Of a stretch of 64,000 nt of DNA, positions 1 to 10,299 are shown in pieces (position 1 is the first letter of the stretch; each line of letters starts with the position of its first letter). This DNA comes from Amoeboaphelidium protococcarum (Eukaryota; Aphelidiomycota; Aphelidea). The notes below the pieces were generated by a model. It was not told where the DNA came from. It made no database searches and saw only the letters and a list, made by a program, of their open reading frames with translations. Made by a program: the position numbers and the translations under genes. The stretch is from positions 310,001 to 374,000 of the forward strand of contig JALECJ010000001.1 in the NCBI GenBank assembly GCA_023515745.1, given 5' to 3'.

Positions 1-1021
1 TTATCTTTGTTGCACCAGGGTTATTACTACTGCCACCAGCATTGTAGCTGCCACCACTGTCCCGGAAGAGAATACTTGTGTCTTGCACAGACTACCTTCT
101 CTATTAGTTGTCATATTTAGATGTTGGCGATTGCTACTGCTGTTACTATTCCTTAACGTACTACCCATTATCTTCACCTTTCAACTGCTCGGCCGAATCT
201 TGGCTATCAGAATCCACTTCAATCGACAAAGCTTTATCGACGGCCACCTGAATAGATAAAGTAGATCGGTCTGTGGCTATAGTGTTCGATTAGCTCTAAA
301 TTCTACTACTCTTGTTATCAATAGGAAAGTTGGACTTATTAGCAGATGTATTCGTGGATTTGATACCATCTTTGGAATTCTTCATCCTGAAATCTAGAAG
401 ATTACTTATAAAATTACCAGCCACGGAGCTAACACTCTACTATCTATCTCTAGTCTTGATGTTATGTGTCTTAGTTGTAGCATTAGATCTAGACGTCGGC
501 GCAGCATTACGTGCGTTATTCCCAGCACCAGAATCGTATTATTACTACTCATCAATGGAGAATAATTAAGATGAGCCACTGAGAATATTGGAACTAGTCG
601 ATTTTACAAGAGGACTCCTCCGAGCTGAACCACTATCAAGAGATCCACTGATTACAGTTGCAGAAGGTACAGCATTGAGTTGTTGTTATTATTGTTACTG
701 TTTCATACCGATATCATCATACGATTTACGTCTTGCAGTATTAGACGGTAACTCCGAGGGGAGCTACAAATGGACTTTGTCTTTCAACTCATCACTATTC
801 TTACTACTACTACTTCTACTACTAAAATCCTCAGCACTAATACGATCAGATTTTTAATTCTAAGCAGACTTTTGAGTTGAAGACATTTCCGTATTAGACA
901 ATGCACTCAGATGAGGCTCGGCAGTGACTTGTAGATTCGATGTCAGATTAACCTCGGAAATTACAGAATATTCAGTCTACTAGAGAGTCAGTAATTACAA
1001 TTACTTATCCTACTATTCCAT
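1..1021 (-). CDS. Ser/Gln/Asn-rich low-complexity protein (C-terminus outside window)
   Basis: One minus-strand frame runs without TGA from an ATG at 1019-1021 to the left edge, giving 340 residues with no stop. It contains many in-frame TAA/TAG codons read as Gln. The protein is dominated by Ser, Gln, Asn and Asp, with a Q-run near residue 105 and basic-serine clusters such as RRKS and ARRSP that could be phosphorylation sites. No folded domain is recognised. An in-frame TGA at 1055-1057 just upstream supports this start; a second Met lies at 886. Such composition suits a disordered regulatory protein, but no function can be assigned. Reality of the gene rests on frame openness and coherent composition. 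Confidence 0.6.
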
Positions 1022-1407
1022 CTTAATTATCGAGGGATTATAAGTAGATACTACTCACTATACAGAGAGAGTGCCAAATGAATAAAGACTCACTTCGCTT
1101 ATAATGAAACAGAAAGAAAGGCAAAGTCACTCAAGTCAGTTCAACTCAGCTTAACGAAGAAAAAGAATCCCAATCGAATTCGAAACGCGGAATGTTCCGA
1201 AATCTTCAACGCGAGCCTGAAACAGAAACTTTCGTCGTTATGTTTCAACCTTTACCGTACATAGAGGACTATCTAAAGCCAAAGATTATTAAGAGTAGAA
1301 TATGGTTTATGAACGGAGTTATACGCGCGTAGAAGAAAATAATTATCGCAACTAAACTTTTCTTGTAATAATTGAAAGTCAAAGCTGGAAAAAGTATGCA
1401 AAGCTTA
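1022..1407. other. Intergenic region
   Basis: Lies between the start of the Ser/Gln-rich gene and the stop of gamma-tubulin, both on the minus strand, so it should hold the promoter of the former and the 3' end of the latter. No coding frame, RNA gene or repeat was recognised. Confidence 0.5.
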
Positions 1408-2808
1408 TCAAACTTTCATCTTGGATAGATAGTCAGCTTGTTCGCATGCCAGATACTCTTCAGTGACATCGAGCAGTGATTCCCGGGATACATCAAACTC
1501 TTCCAGACCATCTTTGAACATGTCCAGTTTTCGATATTATTCCAAAAATGCATTCCTCTTCCTCAGTCTATCATACTGATCGATAGTACTTTTGAAGAGT
1601 TGAGCGACGGAGGTGTGATTAGCCAGCATTAGACCACTTATACGGCCACCTTGAGTATCACCATCTTCAAGACACGGTGAACGTCTCGCCACATTAATCT
1701 ACATGGATGATGGCTTCCACGGTGCAAACTGCATCGTATTCTTCTCCTTCAACTTTAGAATAGCTTTATGAACATCTTTCGCGCCTACATCACCTTGAAC
1801 TATAGTCATTGCAGATAAATAGCAATTTAATGGCGTATTTTCTACTGAAATGACGCGACTTTTGGGTTACAACAGTCTTCTCATAATATCAGAAAGCCCA
1901 GCCTTCTTCATTAACGATTATCTGCTTCTATTCACAGCATTGGCAGAGTTCTCACTAGCCGCATTAACAGTACTACTGGTAGCATAATCGCGCAAATCAT
2001 TGTGAGTAAAGGGGGTATAAGCACAGGTGATGTAATGACACTTTCTGATGGGAACAAGAGATGACATTAAACCAATCATACTGTTGTAAGTGTAAGATGG
2101 GAACCGCATCTGTATACTAGAAGTTGCCATTATGGTGGAGACCATTCGATTGATCTGAGCAAAAGATGCATTTTTAATATGCAACTAGTCCTGGGCAAGT
2201 CTATTCAGAGCAGCATTGTCCAAAACAGTGACCATGTCGGCATTCTCAGTCAGTCTCTTGAGAGATAGTAAAGAGTTATAAGGCTGAACCACGACATCAG
2301 ACACAGCCTCAGTATGACTGGGAAATACAGAATATGTTTGTATCAGCTTTTTAGGGAATCTATCAGACAACATCTCAAGTAGATATGATCCCAGTCCACT
2401 ACCTGTACCGCCGGCAATACTGTGCATCAGATTGAATCCTTCCAGAGATTCAGCGTTATCCGCCTCACGATCCATAATGTCAAACAAGTCCTCACTCAAT
2501 CTTTCACCACTCTGATACCCACTAGCCCAATTATTACCCGCGCCACTTCCATCCTGACTTTAGTAAACATTTTCCGGATTATGAAGAAGGCCATACGGTG
2601 ATTACATAATATTATTGATCACCTACACTCAGATATTGATGCGAGATAAATCACTCTCAATATATACGTTATGAAGGTAACTAGTGTCTAGCATGTAAAG
2701 TTCTTACTCGGGGCTCTAAATCTATTAGGATTGAGCGAGGAATATAGTGACCATCTTCAGCTTGGTAGAAGAAAATATCTTTACGATCCATCAGAGGTAT
2801 GGAGGGAG

Positions 2809-2845
<37 letters not shown>

Positions 2846-3036
2846 ATCAGAAGAGGTGAGAGGTAAACCATCCGGTGCGAGACCATGTTCCGCGCACAAT
2901 TGAGCCCAAAACTCCATTCCAACTACACTCAACAGCATTCCAGTTTATTAATGTTTAGGCATCAACAACTATAAACTAAAATCTTACTCTAATTGCCGCA
3001 TTGTCCCACTTGCAAAGATATAATCTCTCGACTCAT
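1408..3036 (-). CDS. Gamma-tubulin, 2 introns
   Basis: Gamma-tubulin nucleates microtubules at the spindle pole or basal body within the gamma-tubulin complex. Three exons (3036-2988, 2922-2708, 2622-1408) give 492 residues, close to the family length plus an insertion. Visible marks are the N-terminal QVGQCGNQIGMEFW across the first intron, DRKDIFFYQ, the [10 protein letters not shown] stretch, the tubulin signature [13 protein letters not shown] and [18 protein letters not shown]; these match gamma rather than alpha or beta tubulin. An insertion of 12 consecutive TAG codons (12 Gln) sits near residue 43, ahead of DRKD. In-frame TAA/TAG codons recur up to the TGA at 1408-1410. The start is the only Met giving the canonical N-terminus. 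The gene diverges from the Rai1 homologue at 3390. Confidence 0.96.
2623..2707 (-). other. Intron 2 of gamma-tubulin
   Basis: 85-nt spliceosomal intron. It begins GTAAGAAC and ends GAGTGTAG on the minus strand. Removing it joins LEPR directly to VINN, restoring the conserved tubulin frame; read-through would hit a TGA. Confidence 0.9.
2810..2845 (-). repeat. (TAG)12 trinucleotide repeat coding polyglutamine
   Basis: Twelve perfect CTA triplets on the plus strand read as 12 TAG codons in the gamma-tubulin frame. With the standard code the gene would be cut here; with UAR=Gln it is a 12-Gln insertion in a loop before the DRKD motif. A perfect tandem triplet suggests recent slippage. Confidence 0.95.
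2923..2987 (-). other. Intron 1 of gamma-tubulin
   Basis: 65-nt intron beginning GTAAGATT and ending GAGTGTAG. It splits an Ile codon (A|TT) inside QCGNQ-I-GMEFW, so the boundaries are fixed by the conserved tubulin N-terminus. Confidence 0.92.
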
Positions 3037-3389
3037 AGTTGACTGTTAAATTAACACAACTAAGCAGTCTCAGTGTTTAGGATTCTTTATGCTGACAGTA
3101 ATAAAACGCGTACTGAAACGACAAAAGAAGAGAGTTCGAGGGGTGACGAAGCAAAGGGAACGACAACGCTTCCTGTATGAGAAGAGAAATTTGTTGTCAT
3201 TGAGAAGACAGCCAGATTAGTAAAACAATCCACAGCGCCGTTTGTAGAGAACCAGTCGCGCTAAATTAGATCTCGCGTTCCATTAATCCCATACTGAACT
3301 ACAGTGTATTGTAAAGCACTATTTGAAAGTGACATTTAGATAAATTCATTCCACTTTAAACGTAGAAAAGTTTGATAGCGACTAATAGT
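3037..3389. promoter_or_regulatory. Divergent promoter region, gamma-tubulin / Rai1
   Basis: About 350 bp between two divergently oriented starts. It contains one ACGCGT hexamer near 3106, the MluI-box core used by fungal MBF regulators; whether it is functional is inference. No coding frame or RNA gene was seen. Confidence 0.35.
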
Positions 3390-4560
3390 ATGAAGTAGTT
3401 TGACATTAAAGCTAATACGAATCTTAGACCTGAAAATGTTCCGTTTGCAAAGCCTTAAGAAATTGGCCATTTGAGCATTGGCCCTGATCGAGTGGTGAAA
3501 CCGATGAGTAATGAATCTCTGAGACAGTACAGTCCAATGTGTACACCTGAGGCACTGTCAATGATTAATCTGAGTAATGGATATCCCGAAAAGTATATAG
3601 AACGTGATTAAACGATTAATGAGGGGTTGAACGCAATACTGTAAACATTGGATTTCATCAAGTACGATATCACGGAAGACTTTGTTACTTGGCGAGGGAT
3701 ACTGACGCGTCTGATGCTGACTTGTGATAGTTCTAGGCAGTAGAATCCACACTTTTAGACAGAGGAATGGAAGTTTAAAGTGTATAAAATGAATGGTGTA
3801 ATTTATATTCAGTCATCTCCAAAGTGGACCGTGTTTGAAGAGTTGACGGATGTGCACAAGTTGCTCACCTACCACGGTTATAAGTTTGAGGCGATGAACA
3901 CGGCACCACTTGGTCATACATTATCCCCGGAGCTTAGTGATGAGATTAATAGACGGGATAATGATACTGTTGATACTCACGTCTAGTATGGACTTGTGCT
4001 CAAACTCAAGATTGGATCACATTCATTACTAATCGGAGCTGAAGCTGATTGCATTGATGAATCCAGATTAAGTTCTATTCAAAAGCAAGATGTGCCAACA
4101 TAGAATACTGATAGACTTGAATAATTTGTAGAGTTAAAAACATCCAAAGTGATTCGCAATGCACGACATCAAGCCAGTTTTGAGCGATTTAAATTGCCTA
4201 AATTTTACTTTTAGTCATTCCTAGTTGCCATCAAAAGAAGTAAGTTGTACATTTACAAATATGTAGATTATGAGCAATGTCATTAATGTAGTTTGTGTCG
4301 GGTTCAGAGATGAGAATGGCCGTATAGAGAGCGTTACTGAATTTGAGACACTGAAAATTCCGCGTATAGTTCGACATAAAGGCTACTGGGATCCCATGGT
4401 GCACTTGGACTTTCTGGTCAAGGTTTTGAAATTCATTCAAGATAATATAGAGTATGGTACTGTTGATGGTGATGGTGAGCATATTCAATACTATCAGCTA
4501 TCACACGATAAGAATTCTCCATTCATACAACTAAGTCCGTGTGATGATCCAGACGCGTGA
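3390..4560 (+). CDS. Rai1/DXO family decapping nuclease, 1 intron
   Basis: Rai1/DXO enzymes remove defective or non-canonical mRNA caps and, with Rat1/Xrn2, support nuclear RNA quality control and transcription termination. After removal of one intron (4240-4291) the protein has 372 residues. Family marks in order are the N-terminal QEIGHLS region, EDFVTWRG, YHGYKFEA, the metal-binding GAEADC near residue 220, the catalytic ELKTS, and after the intron VGFRDENG followed by TLKIPR. Acidic residues of GAEADC and ELK correspond to the family's metal ligands. The start Met at 3390 opens the frame shortly before the first conserved block; no alternative Met lies close upstream. It ends at TGA 4558-4560, convergent with the J-domain gene. 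Confidence 0.9.
4240..4291 (+). other. Intron of the Rai1/DXO gene
   Basis: 52-nt intron from GTAAGT to TTAATGTAG. Splicing joins AIKR to ICVGFRDENG in one frame, matching the family motif; an internal earlier TAG at 4264-4266 gives the wrong frame. Confidence 0.85.
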
Positions 4561-4651
4561 TTCTTGTTCAGGCTCTATTTTACATTAAAATTTATGTCAA
4601 AACATTATTCAATATAAATAACAGTTAATGTGAACTAATTAAATACTCTAT

Positions 4652-6559
4652 TCATAAATTCTGAGATACTCTTACTTTCTAAATACATTCGTCATCATAC
4701 CTTTTCTTCTGGACAGGATCTTTCAGGATTTCATAGGCCTTCTTCAACTTCATGAATTTCTCAGAGTACATTTCCCTCACGGCTTCCGGAGCATCAAAAT
4801 GCTTGTCAGGATGATATTGGTGGGCAAGAGTTTTAAATTGTGCCTAAATATCACTTTGCGAAGAACTGAACTCTTTGCCAGAGAGATCTAGACATTCATA
4901 TAGCTAACGAGAGTCTCGATGTACAAACTTATACTCCAACTCTTACCGGGATTTTTCGATATTGATAGCATCTTGCAGAGTCGCTGATTACTACCTTTTC
5001 ATCTGAGCATTCCGATACAGCAAAGATTCATCAATGTTGAAATTGTCCTTAGTAAATAAGCTGGGTCTTCTTCTCTACTTACTTGACGGTTCTGGCCTCT
5101 TGAAAGCTTTTGCCTGTTTGTCTTCTTTAACTTTATCACCATCAGATTGTGCCTTTTCACTGTCCTTTGTGGTCGACGATGATTTAAATGATAACCGCTT
5201 TAACCCTTTTAGCAATAAAGATGGTTCTTCTAAGATCTTTTCTAACTCAGACTCCCAACCATCATCTTTGACAGAATCATCGTTAGTATGCTCACTCTTA
5301 GTTACAACGCGCTAGTGAATCTAACTTTGAACTTTTGGAGAGCTCGAACTCTCACCGAACAGAATTCGCAGCTGTGATTACCTAAAGTCCTATCCAACTA
5401 TAATATGCTCCACACTAACTTTTTCTTAATCCAAGTGATCTTTTAACATTGCTTAAAGATAATATCTATTAGATTTTGGCAGCTAACTCAAATCTTTACC
5501 AGATTGTAAATACTCACCAGATGACTTGTATATATTGATATCATTCAAGTGAACAGCATAATCGTACATTTTAGGAAGTCGCGATAACGCAATAGAGCAC
5601 GCAGCCTTTATCAATAAACTTTTCACATCCAATTCTTCAAATAGAAATTAGTACTACATTTATGAGCTTAATTCGTCCCAAAATGAAGTAGCATGTTCAC
5701 GCGCATAATTAAAGTATTAATTCAACAACAGAGCACTGAAGTACACGCCGGAAACCAGGGAAGGACTATGCGCATACCGAAGACCATGCGCCACCTTGCC
5801 AGTAACGGCATTAATGTACACGGTACCAAGGGATGAACGACACTCATAATATGGAATGAATATGTCATTAGAGGACACGGTTCCGTCAGACTTTTTAGAC
5901 ATTTGTAGATGCCTTATCTTCTTAACTCCATTGATACTTGCGAGCCATTATATTACATCACGTCGATACCTCTAGGCAGTAACGTCATTCAAAGCGCGTC
6001 TCAATAGAATACTTGTGTCAAAGTGACTCTCCCTGAAATTGTAGTAGCAGCTCAATTAATCCGAACTTTCTCTCTTATTCTCCCCATCATTATCATCATA
6101 CAAATCTATCGCTTGTAAAGGAACAGTACCGCCAGCCTATTACGCAATCTATATCATAGCGAGCATATCGTCAACGTCATTAAGTTTACGGCGAACGGAG
6201 CTACCATCAGATATTATCAGCATCGGAAAGTTGAACTACCGTTGGAAACTATATCTTACAAGCATTTCTTCTTTAGTATTCTTCATCAACAACATATAAG
6301 GTGGAATGTCCACTTTCTAATCCCAGAGAAATATACCATTCATGTTAGAGGTGAACTAGACGCGTGTAAAAATGTATGGGATGTATTTCAGCGTGATTTT
6401 GGGCTAAGAGTATTCAAGTTTAAAGACAGTATGCTTACTTAAAGCATCGGCATGAATTTAACGCGCCTAATCCTCTGATATCTAAACAGTAAATCGATAA
6501 ATCTTGTTCCTTTCTAAATTAACAGAATAAAGCCTAGTTCTACAAAGTCGTAAGATCAT
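4652..6559 (-). CDS. Large protein with C-terminal J domain, probably mitochondrial
   Basis: A single open frame of 635 residues. The C-terminal ~75 residues are a DnaJ J domain: helix II AQFKTLAHQYH, the HPDK motif that stimulates Hsp70 ATPase, and helix III MKLKKAYEILKDP. The J domain is at the C-terminus rather than the usual N-terminus. The N-terminus (MILRLCRTRLYSVN) is Arg-rich, lacks acidic residues and looks like a mitochondrial targeting sequence. The ~550 residues between are unrecognised, with an acidic/Ser-Lys-rich linker at roughly 390-470. A shorter Met at 5902 is possible, but the frame continues upstream with protein-like sequence in which Gln codons are UAR. It probably recruits an Hsp70 to a specific client; this is inference. 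Confidence 0.75.
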
Positions 6560-6869
6560 AATAAGGATTGTCTCTTGATATTTTACGAGATGATAATGAT
6601 AAATTACAGATTTAAATAATAAAAACGCGTCAAGATTCTTTGCTCAACGTCAGAACGAATTCCTTTTCCTTTTCAACCGCGTGGCTTTCAGTGAACGCCG
6701 TTACAATCAGCCTGATTTGTTTGATCTCCTGTTGTCATGTTGTTGTTACTGCGGTCCTTATATATTTATAAGCTGTATATCTTTAAAGCAAATTAATTAT
6801 TTTTGAATAAATAATTGTAGTCTCGCTGCTTAGTCTCGTTAATACATCGAACCATTAAATTTCCGTAGT
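6560..6869. promoter_or_regulatory. Divergent promoter region
   Basis: 310 bp between the divergent J-domain and coiled-coil genes. It includes an ACGCGT at about 6625 and an AT-rich stretch with TATATATT near 6765. No gene was recognised. Confidence 0.3.
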
Positions 6870-7589
6870 ATGAGAGTATTGATCGATAAGGAGCATATTC
6901 TTGATCCGACCTGTCGCAAGCGATCTGGTGATGTAAAGAGAGAACGTAGATACTAATCATCAGAGTAGTTGTATGATATTCCTCCTCGCCGATCATCTTT
7001 ACCTGACATCTCCGCTCTATATGTTAATACTGATGTTGCATTGAATTCTAATTTGGAGTTTTAGTCAACTTCAGAAGTTTAGAGTTCTTAAAGGGAGGAG
7101 CAAGTGTCGTCCAGAGAGAATGCTGATTGCGAGATCTCAAAGTTGAATGCTATAATTGACTAGTAGAAGAAGCTGATTGACTCGCTTAAACAATTATGCA
7201 AAACAGTTGATGAAACTTAGTATTTGCAGTCGTATGTCAAGGTACCAATTGTATAGCTGCCTCTGGTAAATTAGACAATGCTCTTTGAGAACGACAAGTT
7301 AATCTAACGGCTGCAAGATAAAATACGGCAATGCTACGCGTATATGGAACGCCACGATAGCAAAGATTCAATCTGCTCACTTGCACATGAAATTCCTATT
7401 ATAAATCACGCAAGCATAATTGAATGGGTAAATTAATTTGGAATAAATCACAACTCTGGTCTTGCTTGTATACTTAATAATACGTAGCTTCAAGAGTCTC
7501 ATGTTTATAGAATGACTTCTATGTGTTCTAATCACTCCAATACAAGATTAAGTTTTGATCCTAGATTGATCCATCATAATCCTTTATGA
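6870..7589 (+). CDS. Hypothetical coiled-coil protein
   Basis: A 239-residue frame from ATG 6870 to TGA 7587-7589 with many in-frame TAA/TAG. The central part (about residues 80-170) is rich in Glu, Lys, Gln and Leu with heptad-like spacing (KLNAIIDQQKKLIDSLKQL), suggesting a coiled coil. The N-terminal part has basic and Ser-rich stretches, and the C-terminus is Asn/His/Ser-rich. No family is recognised. The gene converges on the palmitoyltransferase gene with a 98-bp gap. Frame openness and the coherent coiled coil support it being real. Confidence 0.6.
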
Positions 7590-7687
7590 ATTAATAATGA
7601 TAATAATAAAGCGCGCTCTTATCTCTATGTACATACTCTATTCAATATAACTTTACAAACTTTCTGTAACACAATGCAGTGATCAGT

Positions 7688-8947
7688 TCATGATAATTCA
7701 TGATTAACCATGTACTCGCGCTCTTCATGCGATATCATTCTGATTTCATAACCTTCACTTCCTCGTCTAACGCGTGGATTTCCAATCTGTATTTACTGTG
7801 ACGGACTTTCATATCCACCTACAACATTACCACTATTTAGTATAGTCTAATTGTCGGTGTCACTGATTATCAACTCTCCATCATCAGAATCGTAATCATC
7901 ATCATACGCAGCGGATGGATAATATTCCCGATATTCAGCCGGTGGCCAGTGTGAGCCATCCGAATCCCATCTACGCTCTTTATTAATGATAATTGGAAAT
8001 GAGAGGCCGTCATACTTTCTATTTACTCCTTAAAATGGATATAACCATAGTAGAATATTATCACCGAGAACTTGCCGAATATTCTCAATCAATCCCACAT
8101 TATACGGGAAGTGATAGTGTGGAATCTTCTTGCGTAATACCAAATTCCTCACTCGATCCTTCTCAAAAGTTTCCAGTGTGGTGGTATTCGTACATATATA
8201 CCAAGTCTGATATATCCATAGCATTCCCACCATCAGTAGAACCAGACTGATCATGAAAATATCGATACAAGCCATAAATAGAGACACCATATTGACAGGA
8301 TTCTCCCGCAAACCACTCCGAACTAAATGAGCAACTTTAGCGTATTCATTCAACTCATCATAGAACCAGTACATGATGCTCCACCACAAGAATGAACAAG
8401 TAAGAACAACATATACAAGAAATCGATAGAAATGAGCCTGATTGTGGAATCCAACACAATTGTTGATCCACACACAGTCATGGTCCATTTTGAGTACACA
8501 GCGGCGGCACGTTGAACAATGATGAGCTCTAGGAGGCTTATAATTGCGACATCGATGACAATATCGGTCTTTAAGTTAATCTTGTTATTATTTCTGATTA
8601 ACGAGATGTTATAATGCAACATCATCATCCAGATCATTACCATTATCTCGTTTACTCTAGCTATCATTCGAGCTAGCATTCAAAGACATAGGAGACCAAT
8701 CCTTGGGCACTGAGCCAGGATCTGTAGAACATGCCAAATAATAACAAAGATAAATCATCAGACATCCCAAATTGAACAATGCAGGCCATCCATAAATCAC
8801 ATAATACGACTTTGCATGAGAGAGAAGGAATGGAACGATATAAAACTGGCTAGTAATATGAGGAAATGCTATGAGGAAGAGGACAAAAATTTAATAATTA
8901 GCATTGGGACCTCTACTTGCCTTCTTAATCCAGTCGGAGCAGAACAT
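7688..8947 (-). CDS. DHHC-family protein S-palmitoyltransferase (DHDC variant)
   Basis: A 419-residue membrane enzyme predicted to transfer palmitate to cysteines of target proteins. Two hydrophobic segments (about residues 18-32 and 45-75) precede TDPGSVPKDW, the family's DPG motif. Then comes the Cys-rich domain CHRCRNYKPPRAHHCSTCRRC and the active-site segment MDHDCVWINNCVG, followed by two more transmembrane helices. The tetrapeptide is DHDC instead of DHHC: the catalytic Cys and first His remain and the third position is Asp. The C-terminal tail is acidic. The Met at 8945-8947 is followed directly by a soluble turn and the first TM helix. No intron is needed. Confidence 0.9.
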
Positions 8948-9345
8948 TTTAGATCTATCTATCCACACTTTCAAAATGTGAGAGAGAAAATACTGTTAAG
9001 ACCGACTGACAGAAAGTTTTAGAAAAGGCGATGAAACAGGAAATGTTTTTGATTTCGATGTTGGAGGTTGTTCTCAGGATGGTTCTAAGCGAGTCTGTCT
9101 GTCACTCCAAATCAATATCCGTATAATACTTGTTTTTCAAGCATACGACGGTATCTATTAACTTACATCTTAATGCTGATGTTGAATAGAAAGATTAACA
9201 ATTTACTTATAACTTGTGATTCCTGGGTGATAAAGCTATCTGCAGTAGTTACGCGTTTGAATCAATACGCTCACAACACAATCATTTTTAAACTTTATAA
9301 CCACTCGAGCTGTAAGAACAGGGATCTGATTGGCTCGTGATTACT

Positions 9346-9376
9346 GATATTACCTAAGCGCAATTTAAGTAATATC
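9346..9376. repeat. Inverted repeat, 8-bp stem
   Basis: GATATTAC (9346-9353) pairs perfectly with GTAATATC (9369-9376) across a 15-nt loop. It sits 9 nt before a second, stronger hairpin. Possible part of a structured RNA or 3' processing signal; function unknown. Confidence 0.6.
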
Positions 9377-9385
9377 GGCAATTTA

Positions 9386-9414
9386 AGCCAAGAGCTCCAT
9401 AAAAGCTCTTGGCT
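9386..9414. repeat. Inverted repeat, 11-bp perfect stem
   Basis: AGCCAAGAGCT (9386-9396) and AGCTCTTGGCT (9404-9414) are exact reverse complements around a 7-nt loop CCATAAA. A perfect 11-bp stem in a gene-free AT-rich region is unlikely by chance. Candidate ncRNA stem, terminator-like element or protein site. Confidence 0.7.
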
Positions 9415-9549
9415 ATGAACTATGATTTCTTCTCGGTACTGAAATATACTCGTACTTAGTCTTTCGTACTCTTTACTTACACGAGCGCAGTTAAATTCTT
9501 AAAACAAGATTAAAATTATCCGTCAATATATAAATCATTTTCATAATAT

Positions 9550-9792
9550 TCATTCTTCAGGTTGCAACTCAGATCCCTTCTTGATCACTGGATTGTTGGA
9601 GCGGTTGTTGGAGAGGACATAGGCAGGATTGTCAGAGTCTCCTTTGCGCGTGATATCATGGCCTTTACTCTTGATAGTCTTCTCGCCTTCAACCTTTTCT
9701 TAAACTTCACCGTGCACCTTACCACGACCCCATTTCCACTGGACTTGATCGCCTTCTTCAAACTAATTTTGGTCACTTTACTTTTCAGACAT
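9550..9792 (-). CDS. Small Tudor-like protein of the HVA1 family
   Basis: An 80-residue protein starting MSEKQSDQN. The core FEEGDQVQWKWGRGKVHGEV, followed by KTIKSKGHDITRKGDSDNPAYVL, matches the small HVA1-type (hypervirulence-associated) Tudor domain found in many fungi and bacteria: a short SH3-like barrel that starts G-D-x-V-x-W. Family function is poorly defined; the name comes from one fungal study and does not imply a toxin. Three Gln codons in the first 11 residues are UAR, so the standard code would miss the start. It ends PEE at TGA 9550-9552. Confidence 0.8.
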
Positions 9793-10299
9793 TCTTAATC
9801 TCACCGAACGAAGGTAAATGTATACTTTTGATCTTGGTAGAAAAAATACTACTATTGAAGCTACTGTGGTAATAAGGGAAAAGGCAATGTGGAAAGATAC
9901 GTCACATCAATGACGAATACGTGTGACATCAGATGTTGTGAATCAGACAGTCATCGTTTTGCAATCTCAAATCTGTAAAACAAAGAGAATTTAAAGTAGC
10001 AGTTGAGAAGTATTGTGCGCTTAGCAATAAACTCTATTAAAAGAAGATAATTTGTGTGGACTATGAACTAGACTATGCGCTATAGACTGAGAATGGATTA
10101 TCTCGAAAATTAAGGAAATGCAGCTATGAGGACCATCTGGTCGCATATTGATCAACACACAGACCGTTTGTGGACAAGTCGTATCTTATGAGTTTCACGA
10201 ATATGTAAACACTTTGTCAATAGTTTTACTTTATTTTTTAAACAAATCAAACCAACTTATTACAGTTTATTATAGAATCATTATGAAAATAGCCTACAG
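9793..10299. other. Intergenic region
   Basis: 507 bp between two minus-strand genes; it should hold the Tudor-gene promoter and the 3' UTR end of the permease. A/T-rich, no recognised coding frame or RNA gene. Confidence 0.4.

Larger units (their letters stand above)
8948..9549. other. Gene-free region with two strong hairpins
   Basis: About 600 bp between the palmitoyltransferase start and the Tudor-protein stop, both minus strand. A plus-strand frame at 8816-9043 is mostly antisense to the palmitoyltransferase and not credible. The region carries two adjacent inverted repeats, listed separately, and one ACGCGT near 9248. Confidence 0.5.

Noticed and set aside
8816-9043. Plus-strand frame of about 75 residues
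   Set aside because: Most of it overlaps the N-terminus of the palmitoyltransferase in antisense, and it shows no domain.
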